The notes under the pieces were generated by a model. That model was not told the origin of the DNA. It searched no databases and saw nothing but the letters and a program-made list of their open reading frames with translations. From NCBI RefSeq assembly GCF_008632455.1, contig NZ_CP043929.1:3100001-3164000 (forward strand): a stretch of DNA of 64,000 bases, written 5' to 3'. A program made the position numbers and the translations under genes. Numbering within the stretch: position 1 is the stretch's first letter; every line of letters starts with the position of its first letter. Below are positions 49,253-58,430 of this stretch, in pieces. This DNA comes from Methylomonas rhizoryzae. Lineage in GTDB: Bacteria > Pseudomonadota > Gammaproteobacteria > Methylococcales > Methylomonadaceae.

Positions 49253-50503
49253 ATGAATACCTTTACCGTCATTTTCTTGGTCGCACTGGCGATTTCTTAC
49301 GGTCTGCATTTTTGGCTGTCGGCCCGACAGAAATATTATGTCGCCGCACACCGCGAACAGGTCCCGCCGGCTTTTTGCGAGCGCGTCACGCTGGCAGCCC
49401 ACCAAAAAGCCGCTGACTATACGATAGAAAAAAGCAAACTGGGCGATCTGGACAGCATCGTCGGCATTCTATTCTTACTGGCATTAACGCTAGGCGGCGG
49501 GATTAGTTTGGTGTTCGAATTCTGGTCCACCTTCGATCTTTCGCCCATGGTTGCCGATTTACTGGCCATGGCCGGCATTTTCTTACTGATGACTGTCGTA
49601 GAAATTCCGTTCAGCCTCTATCAAACCTTCGTCATCGAGGAAAAATACGGCTTCAATAAGAATACCTTGGCCCAGTTCGTCAAAGACCAGTTTCTATCAA
49701 TCGCTTTGACGTTGGGCCTGGGCGGTCCGATCCTAGCGTTGATTTTGTGGGTCATGGACAGCATAGGCAGTTTGTGGTGGCTGTACGCCTGGGCCATTCT
49801 GCTGAGCTTTTCGCTATTGATGAGCTGGCTGTTCCCTACTTTGATTGCGCCGTTATTCAACAAATTCACGCCGATGCAGGACGGCAGTTTGAAAGACCGC
49901 ATTCAAAATCTGTTGCAACGCTGCGGTTTCAACAGCAACGGTATTTTCATCATGGACGGTTCCCGCCGCTCCGGCCACGGTAACGCTTATTTCACCGGTT
50001 TGGGCAACAACAAGCGCATCGTGTTTTTCGATACCTTGGTGGAGTCTTTGGACGAAGAAGAACTGGAAGCGGTATTAGCGCACGAACTAGGCCATTTCAA
50101 ATGCAAACACGTGATCAAAATGTTGGCCGCCTCGTCGCTGATGACCTTGATCAGTTTCGCGCTGCTGGGCTGGCTGATTGGTCAAAACTGGTTCTTTGCA
50201 GGACTGGGCGTGTCCACTCAATCCAACGCGGCCGCTTTGTTGCTGTTTATGCTGGTTTCTCCGGTGTTCACCACCTTCATGCAACCTATCAGCGCCTATT
50301 TTCAACGCAAATTCGAATTCGAAGCCGACGAATTCGCCACCCGCCATGCGCAAGGCCGCAAAATGATCAGCGGCCTAGTCAAGCTTTACGAGGAAAACGC
50401 CAGCACGCTGACCCCCGACCCTTTGTATTCGGCATTTCACTATAGCCATCCGCCGGCGGCAATCCGCATCGCCCACATCGAACAAAAAATGCAGTCCGCC
50501 TGA
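49253..50503 (+). CDS. M48 family membrane zinc metallopeptidase (Ste24-like)
   Basis: A 416-aa integral membrane protein with several N-terminal helices (FTVIFLVALAISYGLHFWLS; SIVGILFLLALTLGGGISLV; LLAMAGIFLLMTVVEIPFSL) and the N-terminal CAAX-peptidase domain typical of Ste24 ('TFVIEEKYGFNKNTLAQFVK'). The zinc site is 'EAVLAHELGHFKCKHVIKML' (about residues 270-290) with the third ligand in 'KFEFEADEFATRHAQG' (about 352-367). Bacterial members act in membrane/envelope protein quality control. Stop and the next gene's start overlap as TGATG. Confidence 0.92.
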   Translation: MNTFTVIFLVALAISYGLHFWLSARQKYYVAAHREQVPPAFCERVTLAAHQKAADYTIEKSKLGDLDSIVGILFLLALTLGGGISLVFEFWSTFDLSPMVADLLAMAGIFLLMTVVEIPFSLYQTFVIEEKYGFNKNTLAQFVKDQFLSIALTLGLGGPILALILWVMDSIGSLWWLYAWAILLSFSLLMSWLFPTLIAPLFNKFTPMQDGSLKDRIQNLLQRCGFNSNGIFIMDGSRRSGHGNAYFTGLGNNKRIVFFDTLVESLDEEELEAVLAHELGHFKCKHVIKMLAASSLMTLISFALLGWLIGQNWFFAGLGVSTQSNAAALLLFMLVSPVFTTFMQPISAYFQRKFEFEADEFATRHAQGRKMISGLVKLYEENASTLTPDPLYSAFHYSHPPAAIRIAHIEQKMQSA

Positions 50504-51396
50504 TGTCGGCCCTGCTCGAAGGGCTGGTGGTCTCCCACTTGGGCAAAGGCATTGCCGTCGAAGTGGGAGAACGTACCTTGTTATGCCAAACCTTGCGCAA
50601 GCTGGATACCGTAGTGGTCGGCGACCGAGTGCTGCTATCGCAGCAGACTCCGGAACAAGGCCGCATCGAACGGATAGTGGCCCGCCGTTCGGTACTGCAA
50701 CGTCCCAGCCGCGGCGATCAAGTCCGTCCGGTGGCCGCCAATCTGGATACGATATTCATCGTATTCGCCGCCGAACCGGAATGCGACTTTTTACTGTTGG
50801 ACCAATATTTGGCAATCTGCGAAAACTGTAATATCGACGCGGCACTGGTGTTAAATAAAATCGATCTGGGTTTGAGCGAAAATACCGAACGGGAATTAAA
50901 CACCTATACCGGCCTGAATTACCGCCTATTCCGGGTGAGCGCCCGCCAACAAATAGGCCTGGAGCACATTCGACATGCGCTTCGCGGCCAAACCGGCATG
51001 TTCGCCGGTCAATCCGGGGTAGGAAAATCGTCTCTGACCAACGCCTTGCTGCCGGATAAGCGTTTAAAAATCAATAGCGTCTCGGAAACCACCCGCCACG
51101 GCCGCCATACCACTACTGCCGCAACCCTGTACCACTTGCCTAGCGGCGGCGATCTCATCGACAGTCCCGGCGTGGCGATCTTCGGTTTGGCCGGTTTGTC
51201 GGAAGCGCAACTGGCCTGGGGTTACCGCGAGTTCCAACCCTTTATCGGCCGATGCCGCTTCAACGACTGCCGCCACGTCAACGACAAAGACTGCGCGGTC
51301 CGCTCCGCAGTCGATACCGGACACATTTCGGCCAGCCGTTATCAGCGTTTTCTGAAATTACGCGACAAAATGCCGCCGGCTAACCGCAACGGCTAA
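50503..51396 (+). CDS. rsgA: Ribosome small subunit-dependent GTPase A
   Basis: Circularly permuted GTPase in late 30S maturation; 297 aa. Layout: N-terminal OB fold (about 1-65), G4 'NKID' in 'AALVLNKIDLG', then G1 'MFAGQSGVGKSSLTNALLPD' (about 167-186), G2 'TTRHGRHTTTAATLYHL', G3 'LIDSPGVAIFGL', and a C-terminal zinc-binding domain with Cys-His-Cys-Cys in 'GRCRFNDCRHVNDKDCAVRS'. E. coli RsgA is about 350 aa; this form lacks the long N-terminal extension. It overlaps lipA convergently by 4 bp. Confidence 0.96.
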   Translation: MSALLEGLVVSHLGKGIAVEVGERTLLCQTLRKLDTVVVGDRVLLSQQTPEQGRIERIVARRSVLQRPSRGDQVRPVAANLDTIFIVFAAEPECDFLLLDQYLAICENCNIDAALVLNKIDLGLSENTERELNTYTGLNYRLFRVSARQQIGLEHIRHALRGQTGMFAGQSGVGKSSLTNALLPDKRLKINSVSETTRHGRHTTTAATLYHLPSGGDLIDSPGVAIFGLAGLSEAQLAWGYREFQPFIGRCRFNDCRHVNDKDCAVRSAVDTGHISASRYQRFLKLRDKMPPANRNG

Positions 51397-52349
51397 ATCA
51401 CCTTCGCCGCTTGCAAATCGGCATGGTAAGACGACCTGACCAACGGAGCGCTAGCAACCTGCGCAAAGCCCAACCGGTAGGCAATCTCCGCGTAGCGACG
51501 AAATTGTTCGGGATGCACGTATTCTTTAACCGCTAAATGCGCTTTGCTCGGTTGCAAATACTGGCCGATAGTCAACATGCTGCAACCGTGAGCCAACAAG
51601 TCTTGTAACACCTCGACCACTTCGGCTTCGCTCTCGCCTATACCCAGCATCAAACCGGATTTGGTCGGCACTTGCGGCAGCAAGCGCTTGTGCTCCTGCA
51701 ACAATTGTAGAGAGCAATGATAGTCGGCTCCCGGCCGCGCTTCAGGATACAAGCGCGGTACGGTTTCCAGATTATGGTTGAATACATCGCACGGCTGAGC
51801 CTGCAGTATCGGCAAAGCGACCGCTAAGCGGCCACGAAAATCCGGGGTGAGAATTTCCACCGTGGTGTGCGGACTGTCCCGGCGTATTGCGGCAATGCAG
51901 GCGGCAAAATGACCTGCCCCGCCGTCGCGCAAATCGTCGCGGTTAACCGAAGTGACTACCACGTATTTCAAAGCCAGGGCTGCAACGGTTTTTGCCAAAT
52001 TGGCCGGCTCGTCCTGATCCGGGGGCAACGGTCTACCGTGTGCCACGTCGCAGAACGGGCAGCGGCGGGTGCACAAATCACCCATAATCATGAAAGTAGC
52101 CGTGCCGTGCCCGAAACACTCGCTCAAGTTAGGGCAGGCGGCTTCCTCGCAAACGGTATGCAAGCGATTTTCCCGCAACGTTTGCTTGATCTGATTGACT
52201 TTGTCGCCGCTCGGCAATTTCACCCGAATCCAATCCGGCTTACGCAGCACGCTATCGGGTTTTTCCACCCTGATAGGAATTCGCGACAATTTGTCGGCAT
52301 TGCGTTGGTGAGTGTCGGGCGTAGAACGGGAAGGAGCGGTCAATTTCAT
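51393..52349 (-). CDS. lipA: Lipoyl synthase
   Basis: Radical SAM enzyme inserting sulfur at C6 and C8 of octanoyl groups on lipoyl-domain proteins such as the OGDH and PDH E2. About 318 aa. The auxiliary cluster is ligated by the three Cys in 'CEEAACPNLSECFGHGTATF', and the radical SAM cluster by 'MGDLCTRRCPFCDVAHGRPL' (C-x3-C-x2-C). 'VRSSYHADLQA' carries the C-terminal Ser that binds the auxiliary cluster. ATG 52349 overlaps the lipB stop as ATGA. It ends the dacA-dat-ybeD-lipB-lipA unit. Confidence 0.97.
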   Translation of the reverse strand: MKLTAPSRSTPDTHQRNADKLSRIPIRVEKPDSVLRKPDWIRVKLPSGDKVNQIKQTLRENRLHTVCEEAACPNLSECFGHGTATFMIMGDLCTRRCPFCDVAHGRPLPPDQDEPANLAKTVAALALKYVVVTSVNRDDLRDGGAGHFAACIAAIRRDSPHTTVEILTPDFRGRLAVALPILQAQPCDVFNHNLETVPRLYPEARPGADYHCSLQLLQEHKRLLPQVPTKSGLMLGIGESEAEVVEVLQDLLAHGCSMLTIGQYLQPSKAHLAVKEYVHPEQFRRYAEIAYRLGFAQVASAPLVRSSYHADLQAAKVI

Positions 52350-52960
52350 GATTCGATAGCCTCGATCAGATGATGCACGACCGGCACAGCCAGTTCGTGA
52401 GTTTTGATGCACACGCCTAAATCGGCCAATTGGGTGACTTGCATGCCGACATAACCACAGGGATTGATCCGGCTAAACGGGGTCAAGTCCATAGCGTTGT
52501 TCAAACTCAATCCGTGGTAGCAACAGCCACGCCGTATTCTAAGTCCTAAGGCGCCGATTTTGTGTCCCTGCACATACACGCCCGGCGCATCGGCGCGCGC
52601 TTCGCCGCTGATTCCGTATTGGGCCAGCGTCGCAATCATCGCCTGTTCCAGTACGCTGACCGCCCGCCGGGGCCCCCACGACAAGCGCCGCAAATCGGCC
52701 AACAGGTAAACCACCAATTGGCCCGGACCGTGATAAGTCACTTGCCCGCCGCGATCGCTTTGCACCAATGCCACATCCCCGGCAGCCAACACGTGTTCCG
52801 GCTTGCCGTTGAGCCCTAAGGTGTAGACCGGCAAATGCTCGGTAACCCAAATTTCATCGTTGCTATCGGGACCGCGCCGGTCGGTGAACTGCTGCATGTC
52901 TTGCCAGACCGTTCGATAATCCGTCAAGCCCAATTGCCTGACCAGAGTGGATGCGTTCAC
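52346..52960 (-). CDS. lipB: Octanoyl-[ACP]-protein N-octanoyltransferase
   Basis: Transfers octanoate from ACP to lipoyl domains; 204 aa, usual length. 'DEIWVTEHLPVYTLGLNGKP', 'SDRGGQVTYHGPGQLVVYLL' (about residues 69-88), the Lys in 'VQGHKIGALGLRIRRGCCYH' and the acyl-Cys in 'MDLTPFSRINPCGYVGMQVT' are the family markers. It overlaps lipA by 4 bp and follows ybeD by 5 bp. Confidence 0.97.
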   Translation of the reverse strand: MNASTLVRQLGLTDYRTVWQDMQQFTDRRGPDSNDEIWVTEHLPVYTLGLNGKPEHVLAAGDVALVQSDRGGQVTYHGPGQLVVYLLADLRRLSWGPRRAVSVLEQAMIATLAQYGISGEARADAPGVYVQGHKIGALGLRIRRGCCYHGLSLNNAMDLTPFSRINPCGYVGMQVTQLADLGVCIKTHELAVPVVHHLIEAIES

Positions 52961-52965
52961 CCGGC

Positions 52966-53232
52966 TTAAAGCGCCATCAACACGTCGGGATGGTCCACCA
53001 AGCCTTGATAAATGGCATCCAATTGCGCACGGCTGGTCGCTTCTATCATGACGGTGACCGAAACATACGTGCCGCCTTTACTCGGACGACTGCTGACCGC
53101 GCCTTCGTGGATGTCGGCCACGTGGCGGCGCACGATTTCGACCACTACGGCATCGAAGCCCGGGCTGCTCTTACCGACCGCCTTTATCGCGAACCGGCAG
53201 GGAAATTCCAGCAAACTTTCTGTTTCGCTCAT
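52966..53232 (-). CDS. ybeD: YbeD family protein (DUF493)
   Basis: An 88-aa ferredoxin-like ACT-type protein, 'LEFPCRFAIKAVGKSSPGFD' at the N-terminus and 'VTVMIEATSRAQLDAIYQGL' near the C-terminus, matching E. coli YbeD. It lies between a cell-wall gene pair and lipB exactly as in E. coli (dacA-ybeD-lipB-lipA), except that dat intervenes. Function is unknown; a link to lipoate metabolism is from context. Confidence 0.92.
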   Translation of the reverse strand: MSETESLLEFPCRFAIKAVGKSSPGFDAVVVEIVRRHVADIHEGAVSSRPSKGGTYVSVTVMIEATSRAQLDAIYQGLVDHPDVLMAL

Positions 53233-54068
53233 ACTAAGGACTGCTTGAACTGCTGCAACAATTGATCCATGCGGAAAAACAGCGGGCCGGGTTTGCCGTC
53301 GCCTACCGGCATGCCGTCGATTTCAACCACCGGCACGACTTCCCGGGTGGAGCTTGCCACCCATACTTCGCTGGCATCTTGCAGGGCTTCGACGGCGATA
53401 ACGTCCTCCCGGTAAGCGATACTGTTAGCCGCGGCCAATTCCAAAATCACGTCGCGGGTAATGCCTGACAAAATTTCGTGGTTCTTGGGCGGCGTGATCA
53501 ATTCCCCATCGATCACCGCAAACAAATTGCTGGCAGCGCCTTCGGTGACATAACCGTTACGTACCAAAATCGCTTCTTCGCAGTCCTGATCCAAAGCTTC
53601 TTGCCGCATCAAGATGTTGGCCAACAAGGTAATCGCTTTGACATGGCATAACTGCCAGCGAATATCGTCCACGGTAATCGCTTTAATTCCCGCTACCCGC
53701 CCCGGAAAGGCTTTGATCTCGTTACACATCGCGAATATGGTCGGTACCATAGGATGCGGAAATCCGTGATCTCGCTTGGGTGCGTATCCGCGGGTAATTT
53801 GCAAGTAGACGGACTGGTCTTTGTCCTGTTCCAACAGCGGCTGAAAAATCGCCTGCCATTCCGTCGCGGTTTTGGTAAGCTCCAACCGTATCGCCCGCAA
53901 GCTGTTATTCAAACGAGTGACGTGTTCCTCCAAGCGAAACAGGCGGCCGCGATATACCGGAATCACTTCGTAAATGCCGTCTCCGAACAAAAAGCCGCGA
54001 TCGAGTACCGACACTTTGGCCTGGGCCAACGGCAAATATTCGCCGTTCAAATAGACGGTATCGCTCAT
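53229..54068 (-). CDS. dat: D-amino acid aminotransferase
   Basis: Fold-type IV PLP enzyme that interconverts D-alanine and D-glutamate with keto acids; about 279 aa. N-terminus 'VYLNGEYLPLAQAKVSVLDR' with 'GFLFGDGIYEVIPVYRGRLF', PLP Lys in 'LCHVKAITLLANILMRQEAL' (about residue 145), Glu in 'VTEGAASNLFAVIDGELITP', and the phosphate-binding 'ILSGITRDVILELA'. The pattern 'GYAPKRDHGFPH' with Arg and His fits Dat. The start at 54068 overlaps the dacA stop (ATGA), and its stop overlaps ybeD by 4 bp, so it is truly inside the operon. Confidence 0.93.
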   Translation of the reverse strand: MSDTVYLNGEYLPLAQAKVSVLDRGFLFGDGIYEVIPVYRGRLFRLEEHVTRLNNSLRAIRLELTKTATEWQAIFQPLLEQDKDQSVYLQITRGYAPKRDHGFPHPMVPTIFAMCNEIKAFPGRVAGIKAITVDDIRWQLCHVKAITLLANILMRQEALDQDCEEAILVRNGYVTEGAASNLFAVIDGELITPPKNHEILSGITRDVILELAAANSIAYREDVIAVEALQDASEVWVASSTREVVPVVEIDGMPVGDGKPGPLFFRMDQLLQQFKQSLV

Positions 54069-55225
54069 CAACGCTCCAAAAATACCAAAGCGGCGTCGTA
54101 CAATCGGCGGAAAAAGCTGCCTTCAGCGACATCTTCCATGGCTACCAACGGTTTGGTCAACACGGTTTCGCCGTTTAAAGTGACTATCAAGCTGCCGACC
54201 GTGTCGCCTTTTTTCAACGGTGCTATCACCACTTTATCCAATTGGCTTTCCGGTTTTAATTCGTTGAAATGCTTGCGCGGAGCAGTGACGTAGACGTCCT
54301 CACCCACCCCAACCGGCAACAGGGATTTTTCGCCTTTGCGCACCCGGGTTTCGGTTAACGGGGTACCGGCTTGATACAACCTATGCGTTTCGAAAAACCG
54401 AAAACCGTAGTTCAACAGCGATTGGCTTTCGTTAGCCCGCGCATTGGGACTGGCAGTACCCATGACCACCGAAATCAAGCGCATGTCCTCCCGCTTGGCG
54501 GACGCCACCATGCAATAGCCGGCATCGTCGGTGAAACCGGTTTTCAAGCCGTCCACCGACGCGTCGCGCCACAACAGCAAATTCCGGTTGGTTTGAGTGA
54601 TACCGTTATAAGTGAATTCTTTTTGCGAATCCCAGCGGTAAAATTCCGGAAAGTCGCGAATCACAGCCTGCGCCAGCAAGGCCAGATCGTGGGCACTACT
54701 GTAATGGTTGGGACTCGGCAAACCGGTCGCATTCTCGAAGTGGCTGTTGACCATGCCCAAGCGCGCCGCTTGTTCGTTCATCATGTCGGCAAAGGTTTGC
54801 TCGCTGCCGGCCACGTGCTCGGCCAGTGCGACGCTGGCATCGTTGCCCGATTGAATGATCACGCCTTGCAGTAAATCTTCCACCGAGACTTGTTTGTTGA
54901 CCTCGATAAACATTTTGGAACCGCCGGTCTGCCAGGCGTTTTGACTGACGGTCACTTTTTCGTCCAGGGTCAGATGGCCGGATTTCAGTTCGCGAAACAC
55001 CACGTAAACCGTCATGATCTTGGTCAAACTTGCCGGGGATACCCGTTTATCCGGATCTTTTTCGGCTAACACACGGCTGCTGTTGAAATCCATCAAAAAG
55101 TAACTGCTGCCGGCAATGCTAGGCGGAGCGGGAGTAAAAGCCGGACCGGCGGCCCGAGCCGGCGCGGATAACAAAAATAACAGGCCCAGAAAAAATGCAG
55201 CCGCTGAAGACAAAGACAACTTCAT
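54068..55225 (-). CDS. dacA: D-alanyl-D-alanine carboxypeptidase (PBP5/6 type)
   Basis: Low-molecular-weight penicillin-binding protein trimming pentapeptides in the periplasm; about 385 aa. A signal peptide (MKLSLSSAAAFFLGLLFLLS, cleaved near PARAAG) precedes the catalytic Ser motif 'RVSPASLTKIMTVYVVFREL' (SxxK), 'GVIIQSGNDASVALAEHVAG' (SxN) and 'DASVDGLKTGFTDDAGYCMV' (KTG). A C-terminal beta domain and amphipathic helix (EGSFFRRLYDAALVFLER) anchor it to the inner membrane. It heads the operon with dat, ybeD, lipB and lipA. Confidence 0.97.
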   Translation of the reverse strand: MKLSLSSAAAFFLGLLFLLSAPARAAGPAFTPAPPSIAGSSYFLMDFNSSRVLAEKDPDKRVSPASLTKIMTVYVVFRELKSGHLTLDEKVTVSQNAWQTGGSKMFIEVNKQVSVEDLLQGVIIQSGNDASVALAEHVAGSEQTFADMMNEQAARLGMVNSHFENATGLPSPNHYSSAHDLALLAQAVIRDFPEFYRWDSQKEFTYNGITQTNRNLLLWRDASVDGLKTGFTDDAGYCMVASAKREDMRLISVVMGTASPNARANESQSLLNYGFRFFETHRLYQAGTPLTETRVRKGEKSLLPVGVGEDVYVTAPRKHFNELKPESQLDKVVIAPLKKGDTVGSLIVTLNGETVLTKPLVAMEDVAEGSFFRRLYDAALVFLER

Positions 55226-55325
55226 GATTACCATTGGTTAGTCGTTCCGAGAATTTGCATTGTAACACCGTAGCGGCCCACCCCCATAACAGCGGACGTG
55301 CCGCGCCAGCTTTAAAACCCTTAAT

Positions 55326-55829
55326 TTAAGCCGTACAGGCGATTAAAAACCGCCCGAAAGCCTCGGCCATTTGCGGCAATACAGCGAGCAAGCGATGATC
55401 GGCATCCAACATATGCAACACCGCGCGGTGGGTCCGACAGAATCGCCAGGCGTGCTCCGGCGGTACCACCTCGTCTTGCCAGCCGTGAAAAACTTCTATT
55501 CGCGACGTATAGGGTTCGAAGGTTTGGCAGGTATAGCCCGGCAGATAGAAGGCCGGCGCGATTAGAAATAATCCTGCGGGCTTGATGTGCGTCGCCGCCA
55601 CTGTGGCGACGTAAGCGCCCATGCTGGATCCCGCCAGCACGATACGCTCGTAACCGGACAAATCCATATTCAGCAACTGCCGCACCCGCCAGTCGGGATC
55701 ATTGCTGACTTGATAATCCGGGCTGATAAACGCATATCCGTGCGTCTTGGCGATGCTCGCCAGGGCCAAGGCTTTTTCGCCCCACGGAATGCTGTCCTTG
55801 CCGTGATTGTAAATCACCAAATTTTGCAT
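55326..55829 (-). CDS. Alpha/beta hydrolase fold protein
   Basis: A 167-aa small hydrolase. The nucleophile elbow is 'GYERIVLAGSSMGAYVATVA' (G-x-S-x-G, about residue 68), with the catalytic Asp in 'IEVFHGWQDEVVPPEHAWRF' and His in 'LHMLDADHRLLAVLPQMAEA'. It is like YqiA/RutD-type small esterases; no substrate can be named. It stands on the same strand as kdtA, 60 bp after its stop. Confidence 0.85.
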   Translation of the reverse strand: MQNLVIYNHGKDSIPWGEKALALASIAKTHGYAFISPDYQVSNDPDWRVRQLLNMDLSGYERIVLAGSSMGAYVATVAATHIKPAGLFLIAPAFYLPGYTCQTFEPYTSRIEVFHGWQDEVVPPEHAWRFCRTHRAVLHMLDADHRLLAVLPQMAEAFGRFLIACTA

Positions 55830-55889
55830 AGCGACCGCCTAATGATGATTAATGAACCTCTCGCCCTACCCTGCTCCGCTCGGATTGCC

Positions 55890-57158
55890 TCAATTGCCAC
55901 GCAAGCGGGCGATTAACAAATCGGCGACCCGGCGAGTGGCGCCTTGGTTGCGCAGCACAAAAGCCTTGGCGGTCGCGGCCAGTTTATCGCGGTAATCGGC
56001 GTCCCGGTAAATCCGCAAAACGGCGGCGGCCAGTTGCTGAGCATCCGCACATTGCACGACCGCCTGCTCGGCCAACAATCGTTCGGCGATATCCTGGAAG
56101 TTAAACATCTGCATGCCGAACAACACCGGAACGCCCACCAACGCCGGTTCCAATACGTTATGCCCGCCTACCGGCACCAGACTACCGCCGACGAAGGCAA
56201 CATCCGCCGCGGCGTACAACATTTTCAGTTCGCCCATGCTATCGGCCAAGTACACGTCAGTTTCGGCCGCTACGGTTCGCGCCGAACTGCGCGTCACCAC
56301 CGCCAGCCCCTGTTCCTGCGCCACCCGCTCGACGGCGTGGAAACGCTCGGGATGCCGCGGAGCGATCATTAACAGCAATTCGGGAATTTCCCGCTTCAGT
56401 CTGGGATAGAGGTGCATCAACTGCGCTTCCTCGTCTTGATGCGTGCTGGCCAATATCCAAACGAAGCGACCTTTGAATTCGCTACGTTTTAGCTGGCGAC
56501 CTTTTTCTATCACCTCGGCGTCTATCGACACATCGAACTTCAAATTACCCAAAACCGCAGTGTTATCGGCCAAAGCGCCGATTTGCAGGAAATTTTGCCT
56601 ATCGGCCTGGGTCTGGCAAGCGATTCCCGCCACCGTGGCCAGTGCAGATTGGCTTAAACTCGGCATTTTGCGATAGGCTGCCGCGGAGCGAGCCGACAAG
56701 CGGGCATTGACGATGAACAGGGGCACGGCGCGCCGACGGCAAGCGGCACAGATATTCGGCCAAAGTTCTTTTTCCATGAACACCGCGAGGCGCGGGCGAA
56801 AATGCCGTAAAAACCCGGTGATTATCCAAGGCAGATCGTAAGGCAGATACACGTGCTCGACGCTATCGCCCAATACGGCTTTGATTCGAGCGGATCCGGT
56901 CGGCGTCGTCGTCGTCACGACTAGGGGCAAGGCAGGCAATTCGGCCTGCAGCAGGCGTATTAAAGGAAACGCGGCTTCCGCCTCTCCCACCGATACGCAA
57001 TGAAACCAAAGCGTAGGTCCGCGTGCGGGACCGCGGTAAATGCCCAGACGCTCCGCCCAACGCTCCCGATAGGCAGGCGCCTTGAATCCGCGCCAATACA
57101 AGCGAGCTAAGATTAGCGGCAAGGCTAGGGTAAATAAGCAGGTATAAAGCCTAAGCAT
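55890..57158 (-). CDS. waaA: 3-deoxy-D-manno-octulosonic acid transferase
   Basis: Inner-membrane glycosyltransferase adding Kdo to lipid A; about 422 aa. N-terminal membrane anchor (MLRLYTCLFTLALPLILARL), 'WFHCVSVGEAEAAFPLIRLL' (about residues 50-69), 'VYLPYDLPWIITGFLRHFRP', 'LWPNICAACRRRAVPLFIVN', and in the C-terminal lobe 'PRHPERFHAVERVAQEQGLA' and 'FVGGSLVPVGGHNVLEPALV'. The ATG at 57158 is chosen because it begins the membrane anchor; the frame is open to 57311. Confirms a Gram-negative LPS-bearing cell. Confidence 0.96.
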   Translation of the reverse strand: MLRLYTCLFTLALPLILARLYWRGFKAPAYRERWAERLGIYRGPARGPTLWFHCVSVGEAEAAFPLIRLLQAELPALPLVVTTTTPTGSARIKAVLGDSVEHVYLPYDLPWIITGFLRHFRPRLAVFMEKELWPNICAACRRRAVPLFIVNARLSARSAAAYRKMPSLSQSALATVAGIACQTQADRQNFLQIGALADNTAVLGNLKFDVSIDAEVIEKGRQLKRSEFKGRFVWILASTHQDEEAQLMHLYPRLKREIPELLLMIAPRHPERFHAVERVAQEQGLAVVTRSSARTVAAETDVYLADSMGELKMLYAAADVAFVGGSLVPVGGHNVLEPALVGVPVLFGMQMFNFQDIAERLLAEQAVVQCADAQQLAAAVLRIYRDADYRDKLAATAKAFVLRNQGATRRVADLLIARLRGN

Positions 57159-57430
57159 AAAAGCTCGTGGAGTGTCTTCAGGAAATGCAAACCGGAAAAC
57201 GATTGTAACAAACCCGCATCCGGTTCGCTCAGCGCAAGGACTTAATGGGTTTGCCGACAGGACTTTATATCGATTCGAGAAAAAAAGCCCGACTTGAACA
57301 CGAGAGACCATTCAAGCCGAGGCTAAAGCGGGCAGATAACCAATTTAACAAAGCCATCCCTGGCGGTCGTCCTGACCATTCCGTCGAGCCTTCCTGAAGG
57401 CCGGTTGAGCCGGCCCGTCAACGATCGTAG

Positions 57431-58354
57431 TTAAGCGGACAAGCGCGCTTTTTTACGTCCGCTAAAACCTAACAAACCCGCAAAAGCGCTACCGAACAGC
57501 CACGCGGCTGCGGGTAGCGGCACCGGCGCGGTCAGCGCGGTCGTAATATCCATGCGGTAGTTATCTACCCCGGCGTTCCATCTGGAGAAATCCACCCCGC
57601 CGAGATAAATGGTGTAAATCTGCCCGGCTTGCGCCAGGAAGGTGAATCCGGCAACCGCGTCGACGTTGTCGCTATAGCCGATATTGGTTAAGCCGGTAGT
57701 TCCGAACGGATTGTCCAAGGTGTAAGGCTTGGAGGCGTTATTCCAAGAACCGTGATGCACGTAATCGCCGGTATTGGTGTCCATGCCTTCGAAAACCGTG
57801 ACGCCGAACTGGCTGTAGGTTGGCGATTGCAGCTGGCTCAATGCCGTCAGGTTGATCGTAACCCATTGCGTCACGTCCGACGAAATCAGACCGATGTCTG
57901 TTTGATGTTTCCAACCGGTGGGTCCGGTCGCGGTCGGATTGCCGTTGCCGTCTAATCCGGTATCGCGCCACGCGCCGCCGCCGGTATCGATTTCCGCGTC
58001 GAATCCGTATCTTGCCATGGAATCGGCGCCGGAGATTTGCGCCGTATCGCCTTCACCGCTGAGCTGTACCGCCCAATTCAAATGCGAAGAACCGGTATAG
58101 TCGAACGGCAGTTTATTACCGGTAGTACCCGCCCAAGGCAGGATCAAGCCGGAGTTACCTTTGCTTTCCGGTCCGGTACCGTAACCGTCACCGTTGCTAT
58201 CGGCGATTCGCGTCCAACCGTCGGTTGCGCTCTTGGCGGTGGTGGTAAAGGTGTTATACATGGTGGTCGAAGCTGCAGCGGAGCCGCTGGTGCAGACCAG
58301 CGCGGTGCCGGCGATCAGAGTGGAGATAGCTTTCGCTAAAGTAGTATTGGTCAT
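57431..58354 (-). CDS. VPLPA/PEP-CTERM exported protein
   Basis: A 307-aa exosortase substrate. The N-terminus is a signal peptide (KAISTLIAGTALVCTSGSAA). The body is Thr/Ser/Gly/Asn-rich with repeated 'DNYRMDITTALTAP' type strands and no known domain. The C-terminus is a PEP-CTERM-type sorting signal: 'VPLPAAAWLFGSAFAGLLGF' followed by the basic tail SGRKKARLSA. An exosortase would cleave and sort it. A -24/-12 sigma-54 element at 58431-58448 precedes it. A stem (GGCCGG-TTGAG-CCGGCC, 57399-57415) lies just after the stop. Confidence 0.9.
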   Translation of the reverse strand: MTNTTLAKAISTLIAGTALVCTSGSAAASTTMYNTFTTTAKSATDGWTRIADSNGDGYGTGPESKGNSGLILPWAGTTGNKLPFDYTGSSHLNWAVQLSGEGDTAQISGADSMARYGFDAEIDTGGGAWRDTGLDGNGNPTATGPTGWKHQTDIGLISSDVTQWVTINLTALSQLQSPTYSQFGVTVFEGMDTNTGDYVHHGSWNNASKPYTLDNPFGTTGLTNIGYSDNVDAVAGFTFLAQAGQIYTIYLGGVDFSRWNAGVDNYRMDITTALTAPVPLPAAAWLFGSAFAGLLGFSGRKKARLSA

Positions 58355-58430
58355 ATGGATTCCTACAAATGTGTTACGCGTACAGGGCCAATTCGTTCGA
58401 TACTGCGGCCATTGCTTAGCGCTACGGATA

